A stretch of 64,000 nt of DNA, from assembly GCF_022376445.1 (NCBI RefSeq), contig NW_025955015.1, forward strand, positions 62,001 to 126,000, in the 5' to 3' direction. A program made the position numbers and the translations under genes. The notes under the pieces were generated by a model. The model worked only from the letters and a program-made list of their open reading frames with translations. It had not been told where the DNA came from and made no database searches. The DNA comes from Fomitopsis serialis. Taxonomy: Eukaryota > Basidiomycota > Agaricomycetes > Polyporales > Fomitopsidaceae. This document shows, one piece after another, positions 11,244-23,933 of this stretch. Numbering within the stretch: position 1 is the first letter of the stretch; every line of letters begins with the position of its first letter.

Positions 11244-12863
11244 ATGCGATTGAGCTGGTTAAAGTGGCAGTGGCTCGACTTAATCGCGTCGCAAAGGTTC
11301 TTCAACGTCACGACGATGGCTCACTCTGCCGCCGCCTTCGAGGGATGGTCACGAGAAGATCTCATCTCCCGCATCGTTGAACTAGAGCAAATCAAGACTA
11401 TCAAGCCGAGAGAACCGTTGTACAACGAGAAGAGCAATGACAAGACGTTCGACCCATCCGCTTACCCGCGACGCAAGATCGCCCTCAAGTTTACCTATCA
11501 TGGCGCGCACTATTCGGGGCTAGAGCACCAGGGGCTTCCGACCCGCCTGCCCACTGTAGAGGGAGTGCTGTTCGATGCCTTGGTGCGTTGTCACCTCGTT
11601 GATCCTGCTGGCGGATTCCAGGGTTGTGGGTGGGATAGGTGTGGGAGGACAGACAAGGGAGTCAGTGCCGCCGCACAGGTCGTCAGTCTCTGGGTGAGGA
11701 GCGCACTCGGCGAGGTGAGGCGGCCTGATAAGACTTCACAAGATGCGACATCCATGCTACCAGAGGTTCCTCTGTCGTCGCCCGTCGACAGCTCTGCCAA
11801 CGAAGACGGTCCGGGGCTGGAGGGAGATCTGGGGGCGATGGGCAACTGGGATGAGCCTCCGACCAACGCCGCACTCGAACAGTCGTCGGAAACCACGTCA
11901 GAGCTCCCATACGTTTTTCGAATCAACAGGGCCCTTCCGCCTACCATCCGCATACTCGCGTGGTCGCCTGTTTCAGATGACTTCTCCGCCCGCTTCAGCT
12001 GTCGGTGGCGACACTACAAGTACTTTTTCTCTACACGCGAACTCGACATCTCGGCCATGCAAGACGCGGCATCACGGTTGGTCGGAGAGCACGACTTCCG
12101 CAATCTCTGCAAGATCGACGCACCGAAGCAGCTGGTCTCATTCACCCGGCGCATCCTCTCAGCGAACGTCAACCCCGTTGAGGGCAACGCAGATCTTCAC
12201 GTCCTCGATCTCGTCGGCAGCGCATTCCTCTACAACCAAGTCCGACATATCATGGCGGTACTCTTCCTTGTGGGCACCAGGCTCGAGCACCCGTCCATCG
12301 TTGACGCGCTCCTGAACACCGATCCGAGCACTCCCCAGCCTCCCTCACGAGAAGGCGAGCCACCGCCACCCATCGTCCCCGGAAAGCCGCACTACGAGAT
12401 GGCGGATCCGCTGCCGCTCGTGCTCTGGGACACGGGCTACGACGAGAGTGCGTTGTCCTGGCGCGGCGAATACGAGGCTGCGACGGAGGTCGACTCACAA
12501 AAATACCTCGCGAACAACGTTTGCAACAACCTCCAGTCGCTGCTCGACCGCTCGGAGATCCATACTGCGCTTGACGCGCATTTCCTACGCGCTGCGGCTA
12601 AGCATCACAGTCCGCCTCCGCATTACTTCCCGATCGGCGGCAAGGGTTCGGAGCCCATCCGGAAAGACAGCATGCTAGCTGTGCCGCTAGGGGGAGGGAC
12701 GTACAAGCGTGCTGCTGGTTATACGCCTCTCTTGGAGCGGGGGAGGAATGCCACTGCTGAGGAAATTAACACACGGTGGAGGGTGGGCAAGGGTGCCAGG
12801 AAGATGGAGCGCAAGTTCGCGGTAGTGGCATTGCAGGGGACAGAACGATTACCACATACGTGA
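11244..12863 (+). CDS. DEG1: tRNA pseudouridine38/39 synthase, DEG1/PUS3 family
   Basis: An intronless frame of 539 aa; a second in-frame ATG at 11316 (residue 25, MAHSAAAFEGWS) may be the true start. The enzyme converts uridine 38/39 of the tRNA anticodon arm to pseudouridine. Residues about 70-155 match the TruA/DEG1 fold: KIALKFTYHGAHYSGLEHQG, then GWDRCGRTDKGVSA, where the Asp of GRTDKGVSA is the catalytic residue of the TruA family. The second half-domain follows with FSARFSCRWRHYKYFF and VGEHDFRNLCKID, and the region LDLVGSAFLYNQVRHIMAVL is the family's conserved helix. A linker of about 60 acidic/Ser residues between the halves (near 11,730-11,890) is longer than in the yeast enzyme. 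The N-terminal WSREDLISRIVELE helix is also typical of DEG1. Confidence 0.93.
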   Translation: MRLSWLKWQWLDLIASQRFFNVTTMAHSAAAFEGWSREDLISRIVELEQIKTIKPREPLYNEKSNDKTFDPSAYPRRKIALKFTYHGAHYSGLEHQGLPTRLPTVEGVLFDALVRCHLVDPAGGFQGCGWDRCGRTDKGVSAAAQVVSLWVRSALGEVRRPDKTSQDATSMLPEVPLSSPVDSSANEDGPGLEGDLGAMGNWDEPPTNAALEQSSETTSELPYVFRINRALPPTIRILAWSPVSDDFSARFSCRWRHYKYFFSTRELDISAMQDAASRLVGEHDFRNLCKIDAPKQLVSFTRRILSANVNPVEGNADLHVLDLVGSAFLYNQVRHIMAVLFLVGTRLEHPSIVDALLNTDPSTPQPPSREGEPPPPIVPGKPHYEMADPLPLVLWDTGYDESALSWRGEYEAATEVDSQKYLANNVCNNLQSLLDRSEIHTALDAHFLRAAAKHHSPPPHYFPIGGKGSEPIRKDSMLAVPLGGGTYKRAAGYTPLLERGRNATAEEINTRWRVGKGARKMERKFAVVALQGTERLPHT

Positions 12864-13743
12864 ACGCGCTCACCTGGCGCAACAGCAGCTTGCAATGAGC
12901 ACAGCCAGCGGATTTTCTTGGGTAGCGTGGTGGGTAGCCACTCTTATGTTGCTTCGACGCAAATCAGGCAAGTCCTTCGCGACGAGCACTTCTATCGGAC
13001 TTTCACTTCCAAGTTTAACGTTAACCCACAGTGGTTGATACGTCGACACAATGCCTTGTTTGGCTTGGTCGACAGCCTAGCTTGTACTGGTAATCGCCAC
13101 GTACGAATGTCCACAGCCGGGCCCTGAGTACGCTATCACCGTGACTTCCGACGGATAAGCAATTGGTAACTTGCCAGTGAATGCTGGCACTGCGGAGCCC
13201 AGGCAATTTGTACCCGCTGTACGAGAATGAGGTCCTGACCTTGCATGAGCATCTTGTGACCATGGTTTACGTCTGCGGCGGCTCAGGAGGTTCTCAATCG
13301 AGGCAATGGCCTGCTGTACGTGTCTTCTGTGCCTTTATCTGAGCAGCATGCCCTGAATGGACGTCGTCGCAGCTGTCTCTCATTGGCAAGAAACGTACGG
13401 TGTTCCAGGTATCTTGACCAGAGATATGTGTAGTGTCCGCGGATGCACACGGTTGTCGCAGACCGGGAATACACCATATGCAAGTACGACAGGAACGTTC
13501 GCGATTCCGGGCAAGCCAAGCGCGCTAAGGACTGATATACTTATTCATAGCCAACTCTGATGCCGCGTGTGTTTTCTTCGGTCGTTTGATGAAGCCTCTG
13601 CGCTGCCGCTCGCCGACGCACGTTCGTCCATGTGAGTATGTATAATTACATCGTTGAGATTAGAGTAAGTCGTGCGAGGGGATCCTGGGTCCTCGTCCAA
13701 TTTACTCGCTCGACTCACCTTCGGTCCCCGCGCCAAGAACGAT
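12864..13743. other. Intergenic, no gene seen
   Basis: 880 bp between the pseudouridine synthase stop and the SurE-like start. Only short overlapping frames occur. The end of the interval should carry the promoter of the SurE-like gene; no distinct TATA box was identified. Confidence 0.5.
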
Positions 13744-14960
13744 ATGCATAGCTTCGCCGCTCTCCGCGCTGCTGTCGCGTTCTCGTGCATATCGGTGTCT
13801 CTTGCCAGGAATATCCTGCTCACGAACGACGATGGATGGGCTGTCGCACAGATCCGCGCACAGTACCAGGAGTTGGCTCAGGCAGGATACGACGTGCGTC
13901 ACAAAGTTTATCAATTGTTTGCGCCATTTCACTAACCTTTTGATTGTGTGTTCATCAGGTCGTCTTGTCAAGTAACGCAGAGAACATGTCAGGCACCGGG
14001 TCTACGACCGCCACACCCACCGTACTCACCGAGCCCTGCGAGTATGATACCTGCCCTGTTGGATCTCCAGCAGTGGGGTTCAATGCAAGTTATCGTGAGT
14101 CAATTGATATTATCGACTCGGAGGCGAAGTCAAAACCTCACTCCGCTCATAGCGCGTTTCAACTACGTCAATGCTTACCCGTCCGTATCGTTTTGTCCGA
14201 CATCCTTACTAGGCCGCTCACATTTCCGTCGATTAGAGTGGATGCAGCCCGCTATGGCATCCAGACGCTCGCACCTAAGTTCTTTTGGGGCGCCAAGCCT
14301 GAGTTCACCGTAAGCGGTCCGAACATTGGCAGTACGTCTTCATGAATATGCGACTATTGAAAGCACTCTTTATGATTCTTTGGTAGATAATCTAGGGACT
14401 GTAGTCCTCATCTCTGGTACCGTGTACGTTTTCTCACTGCACGAATCAGGGTACTCTGCTCATTGGCCTGCTACAGCGGCGCTGCTTGCGAGTCTGCAAA
14501 GGAAGGGATCCCTGCTACCGCTTTCTCTGGGGGAACGGGCTCGCAAGTTTCGTACACCACCCTTGAGAGCGACCCAACGGCGTCCTCGACCGAGTCCTCT
14601 TGGATCTACGCGGCGCTCACGGTGCACTACACGGACACGATCCTCGGCTCCTTCCTCTTCCCGGTCCTTCCGCCCGGTATCATCGTGAACGTGAACTATG
14701 CGCCCATCGATGACTGCCCGAGTCCTTCGGACTACAAGTGGGTTTTCTCGCGGAACCTCGCCGATGCGGGAGCGACGGATATCTGGAGCTGCGGGAGCAC
14801 GACGCTGCCAGCGGAGAGCGACGTGGTGGCTACATCTGGCTGCTACAATAGCGTCTCCGTGATCAATGCCACGACGAAGGCTGATGTTGGTGCGGACCTT
14901 CAATTTGAAGTTTATACGCGTCTGCTTGGGCTTCCTTTCAGCTGCCTGCCGAGCAGCTGA
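13744..14960 (+). CDS. Secreted SurE-like phosphatase/5'-nucleotidase
   Basis: Model join(13744..13893,13959..14094,14153..14180,14237..14331,14387..14423,14477..14960), 309 aa with consistent phases. SurE-family enzymes remove phosphate from nucleotides or other small phosphomonoesters. The product starts with a hydrophobic segment of about 20 residues (HSFAALRAAVAFSCISVSLA), a probable signal peptide, and runs straight into NILLTNDDGW, the SurE metal-binding motif. It continues with VVLSSNAENMSGTGS, then RFNYVNAYP..DAARYGIQTLAPKF, SGPNIGNNLGTVVLISGTVG and GIPATAFSG, all family landmarks. Two exons are very short, 28 and 37 nt. The secreted fungal members of this family are often annotated as acid phosphatase/SurE; the substrate here is unknown. 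Confidence 0.9.
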
Positions 14961-17900
14961 ACCCTTCAGGAGCGTGCTGCTATCTTTTGTCATTGATCTA
15001 CGTCCGTCGTGCTAATCAAAAATACACTTCGGTCCTGTGTGAAGCTGCGGTTGCTTCGCAAACATCGATTGGTCGTATATGCTGTTTGAGGTAGGTGTGC
15101 GCTTATTATATTCAAACTTAAAGCGATAGATTACATACCGAAAGTAGTGCCAGTTTGTCGCCGTCGAAACCAGAATAGGTAGCTTACCACGCTGACAGCT
15201 CGAGGAATGAGTACTGAGTTCGCCAGCTCTGTCCACGTACGTCCGTATTGCACTCAACATCTAGACATGCTGTTGAATCCAGCAAGACACTCACTCATCT
15301 TGCTCCTCCGTAGGGAATGTCGGATCTCTAGTGCTCAAACATAATAATAGCTTGTTCATTGGCACGAGGCAACTGACATCGATGCAGTGATTGAGGAAGG
15401 CGTATCAGCATGTCTTTCACAAGGCCATACGGCAAGTCAGTGCCTCAGAAGCGTATGAGTGACAGCCCAGTACGTACCGCGCTGTGCCTCGATTACAGCC
15501 CTGCATTGCACGACTAATGCTGGCAGGATCATCGAAGTTGTAATAGAATCATGATGTCAAGGTCGACATGGCGGGATGAAGACGGGGATAGCTTGAAGCA
15601 AGGTATTGAGCGTACCGGAGCGTAGGCATCCTCCAAGGCAGGTCTGGTCAATAAATCCCAGTGGGACGACGTGTACAGAAGATGTACGACTTCGACCCGA
15701 CTGCTGGTGCTGCGCGCGCTCTGTGGGGCTAAGTCAAGGCGCAAAGCGAAAATGGTGAATAACCCGCAGAATATCATTCGTCCACCGTAACGGAACCCTA
15801 CCTGGTCTCGACGTGCAGCGTGCTTCGAAGACGTCAATGGCGCTCTGCTAGCTAATAGACGATCTATTGTAAGTATATGATCCGGTCATAACTTCGAACT
15901 TCCAATTAATCGACAAGGCATCGAGACAGTCATGTGAAGAGCGATCATGGTACTTATTGGGAATTACTCGATTGAGAGTATACGTGTCTGTCAAGTGGTA
16001 GTGGTACCCGTTGGTACCCGCAAGAGCGGGTGGACATCTGCAGCGCGATTGTGCCTGCGACGTGGGGGCCGCCCTAGAAGCGCAGCCCAGGTTCACTGAA
16101 GGCATGACCCCGGGATACGGTCTGGAGCAATAACTAGCTGTGCGCTCATCAATGCGGATTTCGGAAGCATAACCATGAGGTGGAGGACGCCTACATAGGT
16201 TCGACACAAACCCCTCACGTGTGAGCGCCGTGTGGAGGGTCTTGGTATGAGACTCGGAGGACGCCAAGGGGGGACGCGGATATAACGCGTCTATGTACCC
16301 GGGGTGGAGATACCGTTCTGTAGATCAGCGTGCAGGAGAAGGTTCCGTCCAGTCAGCTGTGGGATAGTAGGTTGGTTCGGGCGTATCGAAAAGGCACGCG
16401 CAGACGATTTGACGAAACTACTTACTAGAGTGGCGCGCGAGTGAGTGAAGGACTAGGGCTGGATTGATGTCAACGGAATGTAGGGCAGTGGTCCTGTCAG
16501 GTAGTCCTGAGGTACGCGACGACACTTGCATTGCCAGTATGTTCCACGATACAGAGCAAAATGTATTATCCAGAGTAATAATACACAGGCGGCGTCATCT
16601 TGAGCATCATGATTATCGGCCAACAGATTCGGGCGTCGGGCGAGGCGGGATTTGCCTTTTCGAGACATCCTGAGAACACATCAGGTGACAGGCCCGTATC
16701 TTCGCCGCAACGTTGACCTTTGCAGTGCTGCGTAATTCAATGCCTGGACTTACTCAAGAATATCGCTCTGTTCTGCTTGACCTTGATCTATGCAGTTTCA
16801 AGTTCACGGATGCTTGTGTGACGTTGCGGAACATCCCGGGGCCCGCAAACCGCTGCTTTCAATGGAACGTTGTCCTCGTGGCTCGTCCGCTGCTTACACT
16901 GACCTGACAGTGGCTTCGACGAAGGAACACGATCGTCTTGGCGTAGCGCTTCCTGCGTGGCAGCGGCTCCGACAGGCCCTGCATCATGTCATCGTACCAG
17001 CAGATCGTACCCACGGGTCTGGATGCTTTTCCGCGACCGAGACCGGCTTAAGCGCTTGTATGTATACATACAGTATGATGTGCGTCTGCATGCAACGGCC
17101 TCCGCTCTTTTTCCGCAAGCTCTGCACAGCTGACTCCAGATGCCCGTGAAGCTGGGGTTCTAGTGCTCTTCTTCAGTAGCGGACCCTTTGGTGGCGAGGA
17201 GAGACGTATGACAGTGATCGTATTTTGAAGCGCGGGCGCGCGACGGCCGATGTGCTGTAAGCAGAAGCTCCTGATTAGATGGCAAGCCGTTATCTGATAA
17301 CAAATCCTCTATCAGATATGCCGCAAATAGACGATCGAACCCTTTCCCCGTATGTTGTTCGCTGGTCGGATATCCTCCAAATGTCCCTCCCTGTGCCGTT
17401 CTCAGTTGGCCGAAATGTTTTCGGTCCCCAAGTTTTGGAGCCTCGTCCGGACAATGATGTCTGGAATTGCGCTCGCCTCATGGCCTGGCTTTGCTGGTAC
17501 AGGGCCATTCGTCGATCGCGAGCTGGTGTGAGTAACTCCATAATTCGGATCGGAGGGGGTGTTATGTTCGGACATTACGATCTGGTCTGGCGTGCCACAG
17601 GGATATCCGGGGGTCCCGGTTCCAGCTGGCGCTTCCGCCTTTATTTCCGATGAGAGGTGAGGAGACACCTTCTGTTTGCAGTCGTGGTGTTTCTTATATC
17701 TTGCTTAGGATTAGCGGTTATTCGGGAACGACACTGGAGCAGCGTGCCGATTGGTGTCGGGCCCACTGTCCGTGCTATTCTTAGGACATGATCGGGTTGG
17801 GGTGCGGTCATGCCACGCTGAAACGCTCGTTCGCTTTGCGGCCAGCCTGCTTCGGCCTCATCCACCCTTCCGCCATTACAGCCGCCGCCCTGGACGTCTA

Positions 17901-18055
17901 TCCATTTGTCAAAGAAGATTCAATCGCACCTGGGGCCGAGTGGGTATCTGATAAGATGGATGGGCGCGCCCACTTCGTTTCCGTGCCCCCATCCCCTCCC
18001 TTCTTAGTTACTCCCTCTACTCCGCTGAGCAACCATCCCCTCCCTGGTTATTGAC
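14961..18055. other. 3.1 kb with no supported gene
   Basis: Open frames of 60-140 codons occur on both strands (for example minus 15848-16267 and plus 17279-17653), but none has a recognisable motif, adequate composition or neighbouring spliceable exons. The last 150 bp before 18056 is pyrimidine-rich (runs of CCCTCC and CCATCCCC) and is probably the 5' leader/promoter of the downstream transporter. Confidence 0.45.
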
Positions 18056-20451
18056 ATGGTATATCCCCCACTCGATGCACATGACTCGCTCAAGGAGAAA
18101 CTACCCGAGGCGCGGGACAGCGTCAAGTCGCTTTCATTTTCATCTGCTAAGAGCGTTCCACCAAGGCGCCGACTACCCATAACATGGCAGGTTGTCATCG
18201 GTATCCTGACCTGCTTGTGTACTTGTACGTGCTTGTTCTTCTCCTCATGCCTCATGTTGTGACGCTTGAAGCGGTGTTCTGTAGTTGGAAACCACTGGTC
18301 CAATGTGAGCGCCCCGCATCATATCTTGTCGCGTTTACTTCATTGCGTATAAAACACAGGGCTTGATTGTGTGAGTATTCGTCCATCCCAATGTGTTGGT
18401 CGACGAACCGACATGTCCCCGGCAGTGCTCTGAAGACCACCATCATCAAGGAGACGCACATTAACAATTCCCAGTTCGCCACCCTAGTACGTGCTACACG
18501 ATACCATGCTACTTCTGGAGCTCACGACTGCGAACCAGGTCGCCATAACTAACCTTGTCAGTAGGCTTTTGACGGCTTTGTACCTCTCGCTCACGCAACG
18601 AAGTAGATCAATACGTTCCTATGCATTGGATTCGGATTCTGTATCGACAAGTGGGGAGGAGCACCGCTCTCGGTAATCTTCGCCGGGTTTCACCTCGGAG
18701 GCTCCTTTGTTATGGCAGGCGCGGCCACCAACAATCTGAACAGCTACCCGCTGCTGATTCTCGGGAAAGTCATCGCTGCCATCGGTGACGGGTCCATTGA
18801 CAACGCCCAGCACCGAATATTCTCGACGTATTTCGCTCCAGGCAGGGGCTTTGCGTTTTCAATAGGTAGGCTTGACGGCGTTGTGTCCGTACTTCTGCTG
18901 AGTCATGGTGTCTAGGTGCCATCTGGTAGCTTGCATTTACCGCATTCGTTACGCACAAACGCCTGACGTGGTTCCCATCTAGGGGTATCGCCAACCTTGC
19001 CCAGTTTACGGGTCAATCCACAGCCAACATCATCACAGCTCACTTCGGGTCGTATTCTTACGCCCTCTGGATAAGCACCGGTATCGCGGGCTTTTCCTTC
19101 GTCTGCGCCGCGGCCGTCGTTGTGCTCGACCGCTACCTACGGGCACACTACGACATCACCGACCAAACCAACGGTAAGCCCCACAAGGGCCACCTCCGGC
19201 GACGCTTCAACCCTCGGTCCATACGCAACCTCCCCCTCACCTTCTGGATCGTCGTCGCCTTCGCTGTCTTCGAGAACGCGGGGGTGCAGGCGTTCGTGTC
19301 CATCTCGACGTATGTCATGTGACCGCGTGCTTGCCTATCGTGCTCGTTGACGCTGGCTGTCACTTTCGCACCGATTCTTAGGCAATTTGCGCAACAACGA
19401 CTGAAGAAGGGCGCGGTCATTGGCGGATGGGTGTCGAGCTTCTATCTCCTCCTGCCCGCGTGTTTGACGCCGTTCCTGGGGATCTACATTGACTGCTTCG
19501 GGCAGCGGATCGGCTTCCGTGAGTGTCGATGTCGTCGACGGTGGGACCGCATGATTGACGTGTCTGGTCTGGCTCTGGCAGTGTTCGTTTCGGGATTGAC
19601 ATTCATGGTGTCGATGCTTCTGCTGAGGTTCTCGCAAACTGTGCCTACTTTCAGTGAGTGCTGCTCGCAGGGAGATGTATATTCCGGTCTGATTAGCGTA
19701 TTTAGTCGCTGCGTATGTCTTCTACGCATTATCACAGGTCAGTACCAATTTTGGAATTTTGGTGGGGACGTGATCGACTGATGGCGTATGCTCAAGGCCG
19801 TCACACCAGCACCCCAAGTCGAGATCGTCCGAACCATTATCCCAGATCCTCAAGACTACGCCACAGGGTACGTAGCCCATATACGCCGTCATTACGGGAG
19901 CTGATCGATTTGAACTAGATTTGCGATCAAAAGTGAGCCTGCGCGTCTTCGCTGACTCGCACAGAAGAGCTAAAGCACTCTCGGCAGAATCCGTCGTTCA
20001 GGCCTCCATTGTGATTATCACGACCGCTGCCGGGAAACTGCAAGACGACACATCCGACAATTCCCTGGAGCCTGGCGTGTCCCTCTGGCTTGCCTACGCC
20101 TTCATCTCCGTCGCCATCTCCGGCGGTCTCCTCCTCGTTTCCTACTTCAAACCCTCGCTTCTCCCTGCTGCGCGCCTCTCGCAGATCAACCCGCGGGCCG
20201 TTCCCGACGAGGTCGACCGCTTAGCGCAGCGCGCGGGCATCACTGTGTCGAAGGAGCGCTTGGACGACGGCATGACGGAGAACAAGGAGAAGGAGAAGAA
20301 GCTGAAGGCGCCGGAGCCCGAGTATATGTGGGTGAGGTGGGCGAGCATGGTGGTAGGTGTGGTGATCATCGTGATCGGATGGGTCATCTTTGGGCTGGGA
20401 GTGTCGTGGGGCGTGCATGGTAGTGTCATCGCGGGTACGGTAGGAGACTGA
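18056..20451 (+). CDS. MFS transporter, MFSD1-like
   Basis: A multi-exon member of the major facilitator superfamily. Exon limits are approximate. The N-terminus MVYPPLDAHDSLKEK is cytosolic and is followed by a first membrane segment. Then come LKTTIIKETHINNSQFATL (near 18430), GFCIDKWGGAPLSVIFAG and GKVIAAIGDGSIDNAQHRIF (near 18770), FTGQSTANIITAHFGSYSYA, SIRNLPLTFWIVVAFAVFEN (near 19220), FAQQRLKKGAVIGGWVSSFY (19385), APQVEIVRTIIPDPQDYATG and SVVQASIVIITTAAGKLQD (20000). This string of motifs matches the fungal relatives of animal MFSD1, a lysosomal exporter of dipeptides, rather than sugar or drug transporters. The C-terminus is a Lys/Glu-rich tail followed by one more hydrophobic helix (VVGVVIIVIGWVIFGLGVSW). 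The substrate is inferred from the family only. Confidence 0.88.
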
Positions 20452-20906
20452 GGCATAGACTGGGACGGTATGTACGAGTACAAGGAGGAGTATACGGATC
20501 TTTACGAATCTTCTGAACTGGAGACGTTTGTTGTGGACTTTGCACGGCGGCGACCGTTGACATACATATACTTCCGATTTTCGGACAACGACGGATGATG
20601 TCCAGGAAAGTGATGCATGTATTTGGCCTGTGTGCGTCAGCGTAGATCACCCTCGAAGCTGGTACACACCTCTGGATCAGAAAGTGTACTTGACATGATC
20701 AGCTCAGCCGCCTGACCGGTGTGAAAACAAGAGTTGAGTGGTAAAGGTACATACTATCTTTCCTGCTTGGCATTTAAACCGTACAAACCGTGAAGCAACA
20801 ACAACAAGTATGCGCTACAACGTTACCTAGCTGCCCCATGCTGGGATATAACCCTTTTTATCATGGCAAAATACACGTCCATGGCCACGCACTCCCAGCT
20901 GGCCCG

Positions 20907-22485
20907 CTAAATTTCCTTGATGCCGACGTCTCGCCACCATCGTTCCGCATCCCCGATGGCGTCGTACCCAAAGTGCGTCGCGACCTTCTGCCTCTCGCTC
21001 TCGGCGAGTTTCCTCTCCTTCACGCCCTCCCGCCCGCGCTCTTCGATTCCGCGTCCGTCGCGCTGATCTCGGCGCTCCCCGCGACCACCTCGCCCGCGCT
21101 CTCCGGGCCCTTCTCCTTCTCGCCCGAAAAGACGTTCCATATGCCCGTGTCGCGCTGCTCCTGCTCCGGGCCGTCCGGCATGTGTACGTAGTGCTGGTTC
21201 AGCCGGCTTTCGTTCTGCATTGCGGTTGCGCGGGGGAGGCGGAGGTCCTCGTATGCTTTGAGGAACTTGGGGAGTTGGCTGACGGAGGTGATGTGTGACA
21301 GGAGGGTTCCGATGATAGCAGCGTCTTCCATAGCCATGGCGGCACCTTGGGCGCGGTAAGGCTAGCGACCGTGAATAAGTCCCGGAGAAGGAGAAAGAGA
21401 TTTGACACGGGAGACGCACAAGCATGGGATGGCACGCATCACCGAGAAGCGTGAGCTTTCCGGCCGGATGCATCCATGTCTTGAGCGGCTGGCGGTCGAG
21501 CAGCCGCCACTCGAGCGTACTCTCGATGAGTCCGAGCAACTTCTGTACTCTGCGTCACGTGGTCTGGGTAGGTGTATTCGAGGATCGAGGCGAAGGCGAA
21601 GACACACCTCGGCTCGAAGTCCGTATAGCCCGCTCTCATAAGCTCCGCGCTGCCCTCTGCGGTCCATGACTCCACTGAACCTTTGTCAGGGTGAGCCAGG
21701 ACGATGTTGTATAATTCGCACGCGCGCTGGGATGTGCCGCTTCAGCCGCTCGGCAGCCAGAGGGGGACGGACGAGAGAAGCGTTCGTCTACTCACCACGT
21801 TGTACGCGACGATGTGCCTGTGCGGCCCCATCCACGAAGTCACTTCCGGGTTCTCCACGAACGACTTCAGATCCGGATCTTTCAGCAGCAATTCGGTGGG
21901 TATCAGGGCTCGGTACGCGGCATCGCCCGTCGGTGTGGCAGGTATTTTTTGGCCCACGACTGCCTGCTGGAGCGTACTGTGCACACCGTCTGCGCCGATC
22001 ACCAGATCTCCGTGCAACACCTCCCCGGACTCCAGCGTCAAGCTCGGCGCCTCCGGGTCCACACTCACCACCCTGCAGTTCAGCCTCAGTGCTACGCGGG
22101 GCGCGACCCGTTCATAGAGGAGACGATGGAGGTCCGCGCGGTGGACATTGTAGTACGGCAGCTCCGGCGTGGTGATGCCCTCCCCATTGAGTGGCGTCAC
22201 GCCGATGACCTTGCCATTGCTGTAACGTCGCGTGACGAACCGTGCGGGCTTGACCGCGACCTTCGCGAGCGCATCACCGATGCCCCAGCGTACGAGGAGG
22301 CGGGTGACATTCGGCGAGACCTGGATGCCCGCGCCAACATCGCCAATGGTCGCTGCGGCCTCGACCATGGTGACTTTGTGGCCGGCGTCGGTCAGCGCGC
22401 ATGCGGCTGAGAGCCCGCCGAGGCCGCAGCCGACGATGAGGATGTCAAGCGGCGCCTTCGCCGTCGGGGGTTGGGGGACGGACAT
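20907..22485 (-). CDS. FAD-dependent monooxygenase, salicylate hydroxylase-like
   Basis: The first exon is 22485-21797/21796 (ATG at 22485), the second 21726-21608, then further exons downward. It is a class A flavoprotein hydroxylase: NAD(P)H and O2 are used to hydroxylate an aromatic or related substrate. Landmarks are the FAD-binding GCGLGGLSAACAL (Rossmann GxGxxG) near residue 19, the DG motif VIGADGVHS, and the GD motif LLGDACHPMLPYRAQGAAMA, split by an intron. WTAEGSAELMRAGYTDFEPR and LLDRQPLKTWMHPAGKLTL are also family-typical. At the 3' end the main frame stops at 21020, but a frame one base back encodes a typical tail (FGYDAIGDAERWWRD) ending at 20907. Either there is a one-base deletion near 21,030 or a 101-nt intron with a weak donor. 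It resembles salicylate hydroxylases, but the substrate is not decided by sequence. Confidence 0.88.
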
Positions 22486-23933
22486 GGTGAGGATTGTCAG
22501 ATAAGGGCAGACGGCGGGATTGTATCGGACGAGTGTGTCCCCATATACGACGGCCCCCATCACGCTGTGTTCCCAGGCTGTGTCCCGGGGGAAGTGTTCA
22601 GCCTGTTCAGCGCCGGAAGGGTATAAGGCCTGATGAACAGCGCGCGAGTGGTGAGTCCGACAACACCACGAGTGGGCGAGCAAACGTACCGTGCAATGCA
22701 TGGCGTCGCGCTGAGTCCTCCCATGGGGTCAGTTCGGTGAGCGGCACCGGGACTAGATGAGTCCAGGCAAAACAAGATACACCATCTGCGTGCGCTGGGC
22801 GAGCGACACACCTGGCGAACACGTACCAGTCGGTACATTGGATGAGCATGGTGGATGAGCATCAGTTGCAGGAGACGGTGCATCCATGATGCACCCGCCG
22901 TCGCTGCCCTGCTTCCCCGGCAATCATATCGTAGATCGTCATGATCGGCGCTTCCGCGGTCGTCGACTCCGAGGCCCGCTCCTTTGGTATGTACCTTGCG
23001 GCGGTTCCTAGTTCGACACTCATTTCACTCGGAGACCACATCATACCGTGCCCCGCATTCGTCGTGCGCTGAGCCTGATGCACTTACACGTCCGTCGTCA
23101 AGAGCCTGAGCGCCCGCGCGAGCGTTTGCCGATACTTATGCTCTCGATCACTGACTTTGGCTCCGCTTGGGTACCATCGTTGAAGATTGAGACAGAAGGG
23201 CACACTTATTCAGCATTATAATTTACGCGTTCACGCTAACAACAGACGATCTTGCAGTGCATCACTTGAATTGATGATCTTGGACACAAGATAGCCGCTT
23301 TGGGTTGCAATTCGGGGCAGTTCTGAGCCGACTCAGACGGCTCACTGAACGCCTGCTCCAGGTCGTCGCTGACTTGAGAAAAGAAGAAATAGCTTTTGTA
23401 CGAATTTTCACAGAATCTGCTTATGTTCTTTACATGGTGAGGTGCCCAGACAAATTCAGAGTCCGAGTCGCAGCTGCACTCTTGAGGCCTTGAGGGTCGA
23501 AGCCCAGGCCGTGGCGGTCGGGCTTGTCACGGACCACGGTCACATTCCTGCGCGAAAACACAGTACTGGTGTGCATGCTCCTTCTGATTCAAGAGTTCGT
23601 GCTCTGAAATTCAAAGACCTGCACCAAATCAGTTTCTACTAGTATCCAGTCAATCGTGGTGCATACGTAAGCCAAGGCGGGACCCTAACCCTGTGGTGGG
23701 TGCTCTGCGCCATGGGCGGGGCGCGCCCTGCCCATGACGCGGCATGGCGGGGAGGATGACGTCGCGAGGCTCCTCAGCTGTCAGAGCGAGGCTTCTTGCG
23801 TTTGTTCGACCTGGTATGGCGGGAGGCCTTATAAACCATGTCTGCTGTCCCTCGGTCCCCACATTCTTTCTCCCGTCTCACGACCTGCCACGCGAACTAA
23901 CGACCTCTTATCCTCACCACTACGAACGCAATA
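22486..23933. other. Intergenic with promoter of the Ish1 gene
   Basis: 1.45 kb with no supported gene; small minus-strand frames at 22.56-23.08 kb have no motifs. Divergent promoters of the FAD monooxygenase (-) and the Ish1-repeat gene (+) must lie here. Confidence 0.5.
23830..23835 (+). promoter_or_regulatory. TATA box
   Basis: TATAAA lies about 100 bp upstream of the ATG at 23934, within a CT-rich leader (CTTTCTCCCGTC and similar) that is typical of well-expressed fungal genes. The placement and context support a core promoter element. Confidence 0.6.

Noticed and set aside
15848..16267. 139-codon minus-strand ORF
   Set aside because: Composition rich in Ser, His, Arg and Tyr without hydrophobic core or any family signal; isolated in a gene-free interval.
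17279..17653. 124-codon plus-strand ORF
   Set aside because: No motif, no spliceable continuation, and an antisense frame of similar length is equally open; not distinguishable from chance.
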